Positions 9,225-18,039 of a stretch of DNA of 27,373 nt are shown in pieces (positions within the stretch are counted from its first letter, which is position 1; the number at the start of each line of letters is the position of its first letter). Source of the stretch: Candolleomyces eurysporus (lineage: Eukaryota > Basidiomycota > Agaricomycetes > Agaricales > Psathyrellaceae); NCBI GenBank assembly GCA_027579435.1, contig JANBPK010001584.1:1-27373 (forward strand), in the 5' to 3' direction. A program made the translations under genes and the position numbers. Below the pieces are notes generated by a model. The model was not told the origin of the DNA. It was given only the letters and a program-made list of their open reading frames with translations, and ran no database searches.

Positions 9225-9528
9225 TGTAGGACAGATAAGAACGGTGGGTGCGAACCACCGATCTAGACAAGGGAAGGTCGCGAGTGATCGACCTAGGGGG
9301 TAACTAGACTGGTCTTCGAGTGGTAAGAAATAAAATAAATTCGGAATAAGAAGAAATGAAAGGAAGTGGAGTGAGCTATGGGGAGAGCTAGCTAACGATA
9401 CAGGAGATAAGTGAACTACATTTATACCCTAAAGATATCACAAGGATCGGGACAGCTATTCCCGTTCCGGAGAATGGAGACGGAACGGAATCGGTGAGTG
9501 CACGCGCACACGGTGTGCACTCTCCACA
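9225..9528. mobile_element. probable solo LTR of a retrotransposon, about 304 bp
   Basis: The insertion interrupts a duplicated segment whose other copy (around 3293-3299) runs straight through, giving an empty site for comparison. The inserted piece starts TGTAGGACAG and ends CTCTCCACA, the TG...CA ends typical of LTRs. It is flanked by GGGG on both sides (9221-9224 and 9529-9532, possibly GGGGT), a likely target-site duplication. It has no coding region. I cannot assign Gypsy or Copia from this. A non-autonomous DNA element is less likely because I see no longer terminal inverted repeats. Confidence 0.62.
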
Positions 9529-9649
9529 GGGGTATGGATGGACGGCGGACAAAGGCTGTAAAATGGTTGCTAGTTGCCACATTCTTTGCGCTGAATTTGA
9601 ACATGAGAGGTTAAAGTATGTCGAGGGAAAAGATTCAGATCTACTCACT

Positions 9650-9910
9650 ACCACTCGGGAAGGACAAAGTGCCAACCTGGTCGAGTTACAACACCCAACC
9701 CCTTCTGCACCTCCTTGATCATATCCTCGTCATTTGCTTTCTCCCGTTCCTCCTCGCTACAATTATTGGCCAATACCACCCCCACCGTTTCCCAAACAAT
9801 ATTCCCCTTCACAGGGAGAACAATGAAGGCGAGCTCCGGCTTCAGACCAGGGGGGAGAAAGTCTCCAATCCAGCCGCAGAACAAATCCAATTTGCCCGAA
9901 CCGTCAAGGC
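9650..9910 (-). pseudogene. relic of an unrecognised minus-strand gene, copy 2
   Basis: This copy stays open on the minus strand across LDLFCGWIGDFLPPGLKPEL, then VPVK-like and WETVGVVLANNCSEEE, NDEDMIKEVQKGLG, ending at a stop near 9650. It is the less damaged partner of 3490-3740. It has no start that can be trusted and no recognised domain. On the plus strand a four-base insertion (GCGA near 9925) breaks the alternative reading that is open in the partner. I report it as a relic rather than a gene. Confidence 0.35.
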
Positions 9911-10311
9911 CCTCAGCGAGCGAGCGAATGGAGATTTTCGGAGACGAAGTCTTGCATACGTTCTGGGTGAAGCGGGATGGCGAATACCCGAACGAGATGT
10001 GAGATGCCCTTTGTTGTATTCTCGCATGCTACGGGAGGGGGACTAAGGCTCCTTCGTGTGGTTCACGGATGGCGTCAGGATCGGGTAGCGTGGCTCTAAT
10101 ATGTCGAGGCCTGTCACGGGATAATGTTAGGGCAAGCGATATGGAAAACACGGCAACGCACATCGATGAGGCTAGTTGTCATTCAGATCCGCACCCGGCA
10201 CTCCCAGCACAGCATCCCCAGCGTGGAATGATTTCTTAATCAAGGCTTAATCCCAATCAATATTCCGATCTCGATTTTACTCCGTTCCACTAGTCAAGCA
10301 AAGTACTTCTA

Positions 10312-10383
10312 CTTGCTCCTCCCAGGCGAAAATATTTCCCCAAACATAGTTGGACTAAACGAAACGGAGGAGGTACCAGGAGA
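10312..10383 (+). promoter_or_regulatory. class-1 conserved leader block upstream of the gene at 10475
   Basis: CTTGCTCCTCCCAGGCGAAA, ATATTTCCCC, then AGTTGGACTAAACGAAACGG. It is the equivalent of 841-885 and 3951-4008. A GTGAGT donor follows at 10408, 67 bases before the ATG. Confidence 0.45.
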
Positions 10384-10474
10384 AATAGATACCTAGCACG
10401 GATAATTGTGAGTTCGTCAAGCTCGAGCTCTCATATTTTAGACATCCTGAGAGCTAGGCGGGTAGCCCGTTATC

Positions 10475-11869
10475 ATGAACGTACTCGAGCTCCCAACCGA
10501 AATCCTGGGGAATATATTTGATCATTACGTGCATGACGGATGCTTGAGGGCTCGCCGAGTGGATCCAGAACAAGCATCGTCCAAGTTACGACGTATATCT
10601 GCCTACAGCGACTCCCAGACACATCCTGTCGACCTTACCCATGTCTGCCACTTGTGGAGGACGACGGTCATCTCAATACCTCAACTTTGAGCCACGATTT
10701 ATGTATCCCGGCTCAAGTCTGAAGCGGATGTCAGGATGTTTGAGCTCTGGCTCAAGCGGTCCGCTGGGCCTAACGAGACATACCCCCTGACTCTCACTAT
10801 CAAACAAAAGGAGTCGCGGGGTCAGGTAGTACCAGTGGAGCCTTTCGGTGAAGTTATCTCTCTTGCAATATCGCAGCGCCGACGGTGGAGATATATCCGC
10901 TTGGCGCTCTATGGAGATACCCAGCCGTTCTTCAAGCCACTTTATGCTGTGGCCCCACTTTCTACTCTCCGCGAATTCCAAGTCGACGTCAAGCAGTGGG
11001 ATCAGGATGGGCTCTGCCATTTAATCGGTGTCTTGTGCTCGTCCCCAGCGCTTCAATCTGCGAAATTTGGGATGGAGCTCTACGACAGCCTCAAAGCTAA
11101 CCCTGTGTTGGGCATTGTCCCCTGGGATCGCCCAACAACCCTCGGTTTCTTTTTCCTACATCTGAGTCACTTTACTCGTATTCTGTCGTCTTCGATGGAT
11201 ACTCTTCAACACATATCAATCTCGATGCTAATTTATTCGCTCCCCGTCGACGGTTCAACGCCGATCCCGGATGTGACGATGCGCCGTCTCCAATCCATGC
11301 GTATCCGAGCATTTAAACGCGGGAGCCCTGCCAGCGTAATATTCGACAAACTTACCTTGCCCTCCCTCTGCGAACTCTACCTCCCCAAGGGATTTGACGA
11401 AAACTCCGAGTTTCAAACAAGAGGATGGGAATCCCTCCTGAGCTTGCTTGAAAGATTGAAATGCAAGCTGCAAGCGTTCGCATTCGGGGACGACAAGACC
11501 CCAGACCTCATCAAAAATCTCAAATCTCCCGTGTTCAAACATCTCACAGATTTGAGGGTAACCTCGGACTTCGCTCGACATTCGGACGTTTCCCTCCAGC
11601 TGTTGGATGCTCTCGGTAAGGCCTGTGAGGAGACCCATGGGCCTCGCATGCTCCCTCTTCTTGAGATGCCGAGACTGGATTCTGTTCACTCGGTGGACAG
11701 TGTTCGGGAAATGGTCTCCGCTAGAATTTCTGCGTATGGTGGGGATGGTAGATCGAAGTTGCGTAGGGTGTCTGCACAATTTAACCTCGCAGAGTCGTAT
11801 GTAAACATCGTCATGATTCCTTTGTACAGTTACACCGGAGTCCTCCAGGCTCCCCTGTTGCCTGCATAG
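10475..11869 (+). pseudogene. F-box/LRR-like protein with TGA at a conserved Trp and a frameshifted tail
   Basis: Start MNVLELPTEILGNIFDHYVH; F-box end PVDLTHVCHLWRTTVISIPQ. The next conserved residue, Trp of the motif LWAT, is replaced by TGA at 10688-10690 (TGG in all paralogues). The same frame stays open from 10691 to 11869 through MFELWLKRSAG, the LRR-like region and VREMVSARISAYGG. Near 11778 a deletion of 32 bases relative to the gene at 4115 shifts the frame. The old stop (TAA at 11802) is therefore bypassed and the protein gains a new tail ending at 11869. A downstream start (ATG at 10736) would give a protein without an F-box. Two independent lesions favour a true pseudogene. Followed collinearly by the intact gene at 12200. 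Confidence 0.78.
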
Positions 11870-12116
11870 CCTCGTATGTCCATGTATCTTCCATGCCGTT
11901 AGTATCGCACCTTCTCTCGTTTTCCGTGTGACGGAGAATTCAGTGCACAGCGTTTCCGAGTCGGCACTTGCCGTGCTGAGCATCAGCCGAATTTCCAGTT
12001 GTGTTGGGCGCTTGTCTGGAGGGTTTCTGACTTGGTCACCACTGCGACCGCAACGTTGAAGTACCTTGATCAATTTCCTCCCAAGTGAATTGAGAAGCTT
12101 TTTAGAAAGGACAACA
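11870..12116 (+). promoter_or_regulatory. class-2 leader upstream of the gene at 12200
   Basis: Contains GTGCTGAGCATCAGCCGAAT, TTTCTGACTTGGTCACCACT and GAAAGGACAACA just before the donor at 12117. Versions of the last two blocks occur before the truncated gene (5702-5796), the gene at 14071 (13915-14005) and the gene at 16189 (16019-16118). It differs from the class-1 leaders, so the two sub-groups carry different upstream regions. Confidence 0.45.
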
Positions 12117-12175
12117 GTGAGTGCACGAATTACGAGCTCCCCGATTGGAGTAGATCTCCTGAAATATGACCATAG
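12117..12175 (+). other. probable 5'-leader intron of the gene at 12200
   Basis: Donor GTGAGT at 12117, branch-like ATATGAC, acceptor CATAG ending at 12175; 59 nt. It ends 24 bases before the ATG. No in-frame ATG is seen in the exon before it, so it lies in the untranslated leader. Confidence 0.6.
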
Positions 12176-12199
12176 ACTGTCATATATCGGCACTGTATC

Positions 12200-13591
12200 A
12201 TGCTCAACTTCCCACCTGAAATCCTAGGGGAGGTATTCAATCATTATGTACATGGTCGTTTCAAGATTTTCCAAATGGATGAAGATGGAGCGCAAAAATC
12301 GGTCAGACGTATCACCGCCTACACCGATTCCCAAACCGATCCCATTGACCTGACTCAAGTCTGTCGGTCGTGGAGGGCCACGGCCATCTCGATTCCCCAG
12401 CTTTGGGCCACGATTTATGTATTCAGACCAAAGTCTGAAGGGGATCTCAAGATGTTCGAGCTCTGGCTTGAACGATCCGCTGGGCTGAATGGGTCATGCC
12501 CTGTGGACCTCACCATCAAGGAAACTCTGGCGCCTCGTTCCATTACGCCTGCAAGGGAGATGAAGGTTCTGAAGCAAATTCTCGCCCTTGCGATTTCGCA
12601 GTTCCGACGATGGAGATACATCTCATTGGAGCTCAGCCACAGATCTGAGCCGTTCCTCGAACAACTCTATGCTACAGCAGCACCTCCTATTCTACGCGGG
12701 ATCAAAATCAGCCTGCGGAATTGGGATCGGCATGAGCTCCGCCGGCTTATGGGTGTTTTGTGCTCGGCTCCAGAGCTTCAATCCATCACATTTGGAAGGG
12801 AGTTCTGCACTCGCTTCTACACCGAATTATTGTTGGACATCGTCCCCTGGGATCACCCAACGACACTCAACTTCACCTTCCTTCCAGAAAGCATGTTCCA
12901 TCGTATTCTGTCGGCTTCGATGAATACGCTTCAGGATATATCAGTCTTAGATCTGACTATTCTGTCAAGCGTCGGCGTCGGCGGCTCAACAGCGGTGCCA
13001 TGCACGACAATGCGTCATCTCCAATCCATCCACATTGATGCGTTTAGCGAAGGTGACGCCAGCATGATCTTCGACAAACTTACCTTACCCGCCCTCCGCG
13101 AACTCCGCCTTCCCAACGGTTTTGGTGATTACACGGCACCCGGTATACAAACAAGAGGATGGGAATCCCTCTCGGGGTTACTCAAAAGATCGAACTGCAA
13201 ACTCCAAATATTCGAATTTGGGCACGACGAGAGCCCAGGTTCGCAGTTTACGGAAGAATGGATCACCAAGTACCTCAAATTCTCACCTGGATTCGAGCAC
13301 CTCACGAGCTTGAGGGTGACCTCAGAGATTGGAAAAAACTCGAATTCTCTCCAGCTGCTTGAAGCTCTGAGTGAGGTCTGTGGGGACGCCCCAAGGCCTC
13401 GCTTGCTCCCTCTACTGGAGACGTTGATACTCGACTCTGTTCGTTCGGCTGGGGCCGTTCGGAGGATGGTAGCAGATAGACTTTCCGCGTACGGTGGGGA
13501 TGGTAGACCCAAGCTGCGTTGGGTTTACGCAGACCTTGTTGGTGAAGATTTTGCTGTAGACATGGATCTAACTTCGCCGAGTCGTATGTAA
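12200..13591 (+). CDS. F-box/LRR-like protein, intact (463 aa)
   Basis: Probable SCF substrate receptor. The F-box begins at residue 2 (LNFPPEILGEVFNHYVHG) and ends LTQVCRSWRATAISIPQLWA. MFELWLERSAG and PVDLTIKE follow, then an irregular LRR-like region (LPALRELRLPNGFG, LKRSNCKLQIFEFG) and the end block LDSVRSAGAVRRMVADRLSA. The ATG at 12200 directly follows the leader intron and aligns with the starts of its paralogues. There is no signal peptide, membrane segment or zinc motif. It is collinear with the truncated copy at 5868-6092, and with 14071 and 16189 it forms the class-2 sub-group. Codon choice is like its neighbours. The target protein is unknown. Confidence 0.9.
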   Translation: MLNFPPEILGEVFNHYVHGRFKIFQMDEDGAQKSVRRITAYTDSQTDPIDLTQVCRSWRATAISIPQLWATIYVFRPKSEGDLKMFELWLERSAGLNGSCPVDLTIKETLAPRSITPAREMKVLKQILALAISQFRRWRYISLELSHRSEPFLEQLYATAAPPILRGIKISLRNWDRHELRRLMGVLCSAPELQSITFGREFCTRFYTELLLDIVPWDHPTTLNFTFLPESMFHRILSASMNTLQDISVLDLTILSSVGVGGSTAVPCTTMRHLQSIHIDAFSEGDASMIFDKLTLPALRELRLPNGFGDYTAPGIQTRGWESLSGLLKRSNCKLQIFEFGHDESPGSQFTEEWITKYLKFSPGFEHLTSLRVTSEIGKNSNSLQLLEALSEVCGDAPRPRLLPLLETLILDSVRSAGAVRRMVADRLSAYGGDGRPKLRWVYADLVGEDFAVDMDLTSPSRM

Positions 13592-14005
13592 CAAAGGAGG
13601 GTGTTCCTTTGTACAATGATGTATTAGTAGCAACTCCTTCTTTGTGAACGGCAGAAGATACAGATATTTTCCCGCAAGATATTGACGTTTTGCGCCGATC
13701 TTAACTATATTGCTCAAGGCTTCACGGCCAGCTCAACCGTCGGGTTTGGGTTTGAGTGTGCTTTATCCGCTTGCACGGTTTGCTGCTGCATCTCCGAGAA
13801 GGACAATCAGCTATTTTTAGCTCGTACTATGTATCATGAAGATCTCGGCACTTGCCTTGCTCAGCGCATTGCAACTATGAAGGGCGCTTGTTTTACTCTT
13901 TCAAGTCGGTGTCCACTGACCTGATCACCACTACGACTACAGCGCTCAAGTATCTCGCTCAGGCTCCTCTCTTGAAACAAGAAAGGTTCTCTGGACAGGA
14001 ATCCG
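13592..14005. other. spacer and class-2 leader of the gene at 14071
   Basis: No gene is seen in about 410 bases. The distal part carries the class-2 leader (CTGATCACCACTACGACTAC, then GAAACAAGAAAGGTTCTCTG), which leads to the donor at 14006. Confidence 0.5.
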
Positions 14006-14067
14006 GTGAGTTCATGGAATTTTTNGCCCTCCCTGATTGAGATAGATCCCCTGAAATGCGACCGTAG
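14006..14067 (+). other. probable 5'-leader intron of the gene at 14071
   Basis: Donor GTGAGT at 14006, acceptor GACCGTAG ending at 14067, three bases before the ATG. It is 62 nt and includes the single N at 14025, so that N does not affect the protein. Confidence 0.6.
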
Positions 14068-14070
14068 ATC

Positions 14071-15504
14071 ATGCAGCAGCCTCACTGTACCGTGCTCAAG
14101 TTCCCCGCCGAGATCCTTGGGGAGATATTCAATTATTATGTGCACGGAAAGTCGAAGAATCACCAAGTAAACGAATCGCTCAGGTTCCGATGCATCAGCG
14201 CCTACACCAACTCGCAAACCGACCCCATTGATCTTACCCATGTCTGTCGGCTGTGGAGGACCACGGCCCTCTCAATTCCTAGCCTTTGGGCTACCATTCA
14301 TGCAAATAATCCCGAATCCGAAAGGGACGTCAAGATGTTTAAGCTGTGGCTCGAACGCTCAGCTGGGCCAAACGGGTCATACCCTTTGGATCTCACTATC
14401 GCGCAAAGTCCGCCAATGTGCTGGGGAATAATGACCCAGGCTTATGGTCCGATGATTCTGACTAGTGAGCCATGCGTTGAATTTCTGAAGCGAATCACGT
14501 CCCTTGCAATAGCGCAGCATCGACGGTGGAAGTACATTTCCTTGAACCTTCACCATGAACTCGAGCCAAGCTTTGAACCGCTCTACACTACGGCAACCCC
14601 ACTTCCCATTCTCCACGGGTTCAAGCTTAGCCTCCAGCGTTGGTCTAGTGAGCAGCTACGCCAGCTGGTTGGCGCTTTGTGCTCATCTCCAGAACTTCGG
14701 TCCATCGCATTGGGAGAAGGATTATGCAATCCCACCCACACTAAAGTGCTGTTGGGCGTTGTCCCCTGGGATCGCCCAACGACACTCAGTTTTGCCACCC
14801 TTACGGAGAGCATGTTCCTTCGTATTCTGTCGTCTTCGACGGATACCCTTGAACATCTCTCAGTCGAAAAGCTGAACCTTCTTTCCATCTTCGGTGTCAC
14901 CAGTCCAACATCAACGCCGATCCCACATGGAACAATGTGTTGTCTCCAATCCATCCATATCAACGCAATTTCTAAAGGTGATATCGCCGCAACATTCGAC
15001 AAGCTTACCTTACCCGCCCTCCGCGAACTCAGCCTTCCCAATGGATTCGGCTCGAAGAAACCCCGGATGCTAACAAGAGGATGGAACTCTATTGTTAGCT
15101 TACTTGAAAGGTCGAATTGCAAGCTCCGAACATTCGAATTCGGAGACGAATATCGAGATTCACGGTTTACAGAAGCATTTCTCACCCAGAACCTCAAATC
15201 CTCGCCTGTCTTTGAACACCTTACGAAGTTGAGGGTGAAATCAGGAATTGGTCGACATCCGGACTCTCTCCAACTATTAGATGCTCTCAGGGAGGCCTGC
15301 GAGGATAGCCAAGAGCCTGGCATGCTCCCTCTGCTGGAGACGCTAATACTTGATTCCGTTTGCTCGGTAGAGGCTGTTCGGAGGATGGTATCCGACAGAG
15401 TCGCTGCTTATGGTGGAGATGGTGAATCGAAGCTGTGTAGGGTTTCTGCAGACCTTAATGGTGAAATTTTCGCTCTGGATCTGGATTTGACTTCCCGTGT
15501 GTAA
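14071..15504 (+). CDS. F-box/LRR-like protein, intact (477 aa)
   Basis: Probable SCF substrate receptor, class-2 sub-group. It opens with six extra residues (MQQPHC) before the F-box VLKFPAEILGEIFNYYVHGK, whose end is LTHVCRLWRTTALSIPSLWA. MFKLWLERSAG and YPLDLTIAQ follow. The LRR-like half has LPALRELSLPNGFG, LLERSNCKLRTFEFGDE, LLDALREACEDSQ and the end block VEAVRRMVSDRVAAYGGDG, with the stop TAA at 15502. A loop of about 20 residues after LTIAQ (SPPMCWGIMTQAYG...) is longer than in its paralogues. The start sits right behind the leader intron, which supports this ATG. No frame damage is seen. The substrate is unknown. Confidence 0.9.
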   Translation: MQQPHCTVLKFPAEILGEIFNYYVHGKSKNHQVNESLRFRCISAYTNSQTDPIDLTHVCRLWRTTALSIPSLWATIHANNPESERDVKMFKLWLERSAGPNGSYPLDLTIAQSPPMCWGIMTQAYGPMILTSEPCVEFLKRITSLAIAQHRRWKYISLNLHHELEPSFEPLYTTATPLPILHGFKLSLQRWSSEQLRQLVGALCSSPELRSIALGEGLCNPTHTKVLLGVVPWDRPTTLSFATLTESMFLRILSSSTDTLEHLSVEKLNLLSIFGVTSPTSTPIPHGTMCCLQSIHINAISKGDIAATFDKLTLPALRELSLPNGFGSKKPRMLTRGWNSIVSLLERSNCKLRTFEFGDEYRDSRFTEAFLTQNLKSSPVFEHLTKLRVKSGIGRHPDSLQLLDALREACEDSQEPGMLPLLETLILDSVCSVEAVRRMVSDRVAAYGGDGESKLCRVSADLNGEIFALDLDLTSRV

Positions 15505-16118
15505 TAGCAGTTGTAACTTGGACTTGTGATGCGGTAGTTCCCTCTTGTCCCAACGTCTATACTTTTCATATACATGTATTAGTACCCTCCTTGCTCCCAG
15601 TATTTCAACTTCTCTCTGTTGCTAAGATTGGTGTCTGCTTATATTAATTATTTAATGCCTACCCTTCTTACCATCAAATTTTGGCGGGGCACAGATCTGC
15701 GACCATGAGGCACACGACACTCAAGTTCCCCTTAGCCCGTTTCGAGCTCCGCTTGTATCGGATACCTTGATTCGGCGGTGGGACCTGTTAGACGTAGGCT
15801 TTTTGACCTGTTAGACTTTTGGCCGTAATATTTTGAATCTGAGTCACCGTTTTCTTCTGTTGTTTCTCTCCAGCAATGACCCCCTCCTGGGAAGGCAGGG
15901 CAGCCACGAGAACCGTACAAAAGGCCTCGGCACTTGGCGTGCGGCACCGGCTGCCCGCCCACTAGTCACGCATTGGCTATGCTGGGGAGTCCGCAATTTG
16001 TTGCGCTTATCGATCTCGTGCTTTCTGACCCGACCGTCATCACTGGCACCACAAACCTCTAGTCATTGGTTCCTCCTCTTCTCAGGTGAAACAAGAAGGA
16101 TTCTTGGAAAGAACTACA
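15505..16118. other. spacer and leader of the gene at 16189
   Basis: No gene is seen in about 610 bases. 15505-16010 matches nothing else in the window by eye. The last 100 bases are a diverged class-2 leader (TTCTGACCCGACCGTCATCA, GGAAAGAACTACA). Confidence 0.5.
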
Positions 16119-16177
16119 GTGAGTGCCCAAATTTTGGGATGCAGATTTGAGTTGATCTGAGGGCCTTAATCTTCCAG
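16119..16177 (+). other. probable 5'-leader intron of the gene at 16189
   Basis: Donor GTGAGT at 16119, acceptor ATCTTCCAG ending at 16177; 59 nt. It is in the same place relative to the ATG as in the genes at 12200 and 14071. Confidence 0.6.
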
Positions 16178-16188
16178 AACACTGTACA

Positions 16189-17590
16189 ATGGACACATTC
16201 CAGCGGCTCCCATTTGAGATCCTGACGGATATATTCGAATATTATGTGCACGACCGGTCGAAGAGTCACGGAGTCGATAAAGACCAAGCACCAGCCAGAC
16301 GTATCACCGCCTACCTCGACTCACAAACGGATCCCGTCGACCTTACCCATGTCTGTCGGTCATGGAGGGCCACGGCCATCTCAATACCCCGACTTTGGGC
16401 CACAGTTTATGCTTTCGAACCCAAGTCTGAAGCTCATGTCAAGATGTTCGAGCTCTGGCTCGAACGCTCCGCGGGGCCAAGTGGGTCATACCCACTGGAT
16501 CTCACTATCAAGCAAATTCAGGGGGGGGCTGAAGGCACCGCGGCTGAAATTCCTTGAACAAATTATTGCTCTTGCAATACCGCAACACCAACGGTGGAGA
16601 TACATTTCCTTGGAGCTCTATGCAAAATGCAAGTCGTTCTTCGAACCACTCTACGAAATGGCACCACTTTCTATTCTACGCGGGTTCAAACTGAACCTCC
16701 ACGGGTGGTCGGAGGGTGACCGTCGCCATCTCGTCGGATTTTTGTGCTCGTCTCCAGAACTTCGAGCCATCACATTTGGGAACGAATTTGCCGATAATCA
16801 GTCGATAATTGACACCGTCCCCTGGAGTCGCCTAGCATCACTTGCTTTTCCTTACCTTGAAGACGAGTCGTTCCTTCGTATTCTATCGTCTTCGATGGAT
16901 ACTCTTCAACATGTATCGGTCTCAGACCTGATCATCACTTCCAAAGATGGTAGCGTCAACAATTCAACCGCGATTGCACATACGACGATGCGCTGCCTTC
17001 AATCCATGCATATCAACGCGTTTGACGAAGAATCCTTCTGGTACCTCATGTATCCCAATGCGGTTGAAGGCGAAATCAGCGCAGTGTGGGACAGCCTTAT
17101 TCTACCCTCCCTCCGCGAACTCCGCTTCTCCACTGGATGGGGCGATTTCGGCAGCCCCTTGGCGCAAAAAAGAGGATGGGAATCCCTCTTGAGTTTGCTT
17201 GAAAGGTCGCACTGCAAGCTGGAAGCTTTCGAGTTTGGGGACGACAAGATGCCAGAGCTCACTAACATCCTCGAATCGCATCTTTTCGAACACCTCACAA
17301 ACTTGAGGGTAACGAAAGTTCTCCAACACCCAGACTGTCTCCAGCTGTTGGACGCTCTCAGCGAGGCCAGCGAGGCCTGCGAGGACACCCAAGAGCCTCG
17401 CATGCTCCCTCTCCTAGAGACACTAGCTCTTGATTCCGTTTGCTCGGTAGAACGTGTTCGAGAAATGGTGTCTGCTAGAGTTGCTGCGTATGGTGGTTTT
17501 CGGAAGTCAAAGTTGCGTAGGGTCTTTGCAGACCTTACTAAGAAAGGGTTCGCTTTGGATATGGATTTGACCTCGCAAAATCATGCGTAG
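16189..17590 (+). CDS. F-box/LRR-like protein with a one-base shift in a G8 run
   Basis: Start MDTFQRLPFEILTDIFEYYV at the ATG 16189; F-box end LTHVCRSWRATAISIPRLWA; then MFELWLERSAG and YPLDLTIKQ. At the run of eight G (16521-16528) the frame ends shortly after (stop at 16555-16557), while the next frame carries the rest: LKFLEQIIALAI, LLSLLERSHCKLEAFEFGDD and VREMVSARVAAYGGF, ending at 17590. One G too many explains everything. A homopolymer read error is the simplest cause, a real frameshift the other. With the frame restored the length would be about 466 residues, like its relatives. A six-residue repeat (SEASEACE) precedes the LPLLETLALDSV block. Probable SCF substrate receptor. Confidence 0.8.
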
Positions 17591-18039
17591 TAGCGATAGA
17601 TGTGACTTCTTTGTCTTATCATATCAAGTAGTGGTTCCCCGTGTTCTCTGTATATATTCCGCATGTGTATCCTTTCTCTGTGGTGTTTGTGTTGCATAAT
17701 TTGTTGGGTAGATGAGTCGCGCATGGCTGGCTCGGCTCTACCCGAGGAGCGTCTGATCGCGAAAATTCTCTGACTATGTCTGCTCCCATGGAGTTCTTCC
17801 AAGGACGAGGGCCACGCACGATGCCGCCTCTAAGAACAAGATCCGGCGGTTTATCACACTTCCGTGACGTCAGATACCGCAGTTTCCCGTTGACACGTTT
17901 TCTACCCAGACAAAGGACAATGAACGATAGGCAAATGCCGAAGTGACATTGCTTCAAAAGCATGCTCACTTGGGCTAGCGCCCAGCAGTCCTCCCTTCCC
18001 CATCGTGGTCCGTTTCGCCTGGCTCCGTTTCAATCTACT
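17591..18039. other. spacer between the close array and the diverged genes
   Basis: About 450 bases without a supported gene or recognised repeat. It marks the change from recent paralogues to more diverged members of the family. Confidence 0.45.

Larger units (their letters stand above)
8703..10045. repeat. direct segmental repeat, copy 2 (partner 2640-3825)
   Basis: Collinear with 2640-3825 in the same orientation. About 130 bases are missing relative to the partner near 9080, and about 304 bases are inserted at 9225-9528. Minus-strand peptide CPHFNCYSKADQARHL near 8840-8890 corresponds to HVNCGSKAGQARHLLKIGC in the partner. That spacing of Cys and His recalls a zinc finger, but the frame is broken in both copies. 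Confidence 0.75.
8113..10311. other. long spacer: unique part, duplicated relics, solo LTR
   Basis: 8113-8700 shows no gene and no match elsewhere in the window. 8703-10045 is the second copy of the segment at 2640-3825, interrupted by the LTR-like insertion 9225-9528. 10046-10311 leads into the class-1 promoter of the gene at 10475. No intact coding region is supported. Confidence 0.55.
11805..12448 (+). repeat. direct repeat of 5493-6092
   Basis: Collinear partner of 5493-6092. Here the F-box gene that begins at 12200 is complete, whereas the copy at 5868 is cut at the point matching 12448. Confidence 0.8.

Noticed and set aside
11255..12193. 312-codon open frame on the minus strand
   Set aside because: It lies antisense to the 3' half of the F-box gene at 10475 and the following leader. 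Its residues mirror the sense frame, and similar antisense frames occur in the paralogues; it has no motif or promoter of its own.
14583..15323. 246-codon open frame on the minus strand
   Set aside because: It is entirely antisense to the intact gene at 14071-15504 and is explained by codon structure of the sense strand.
17619..17969. 116-codon minus-strand frame in the spacer before 18040
   Set aside because: No motif, no paralogue in other spacers and no clear start context.
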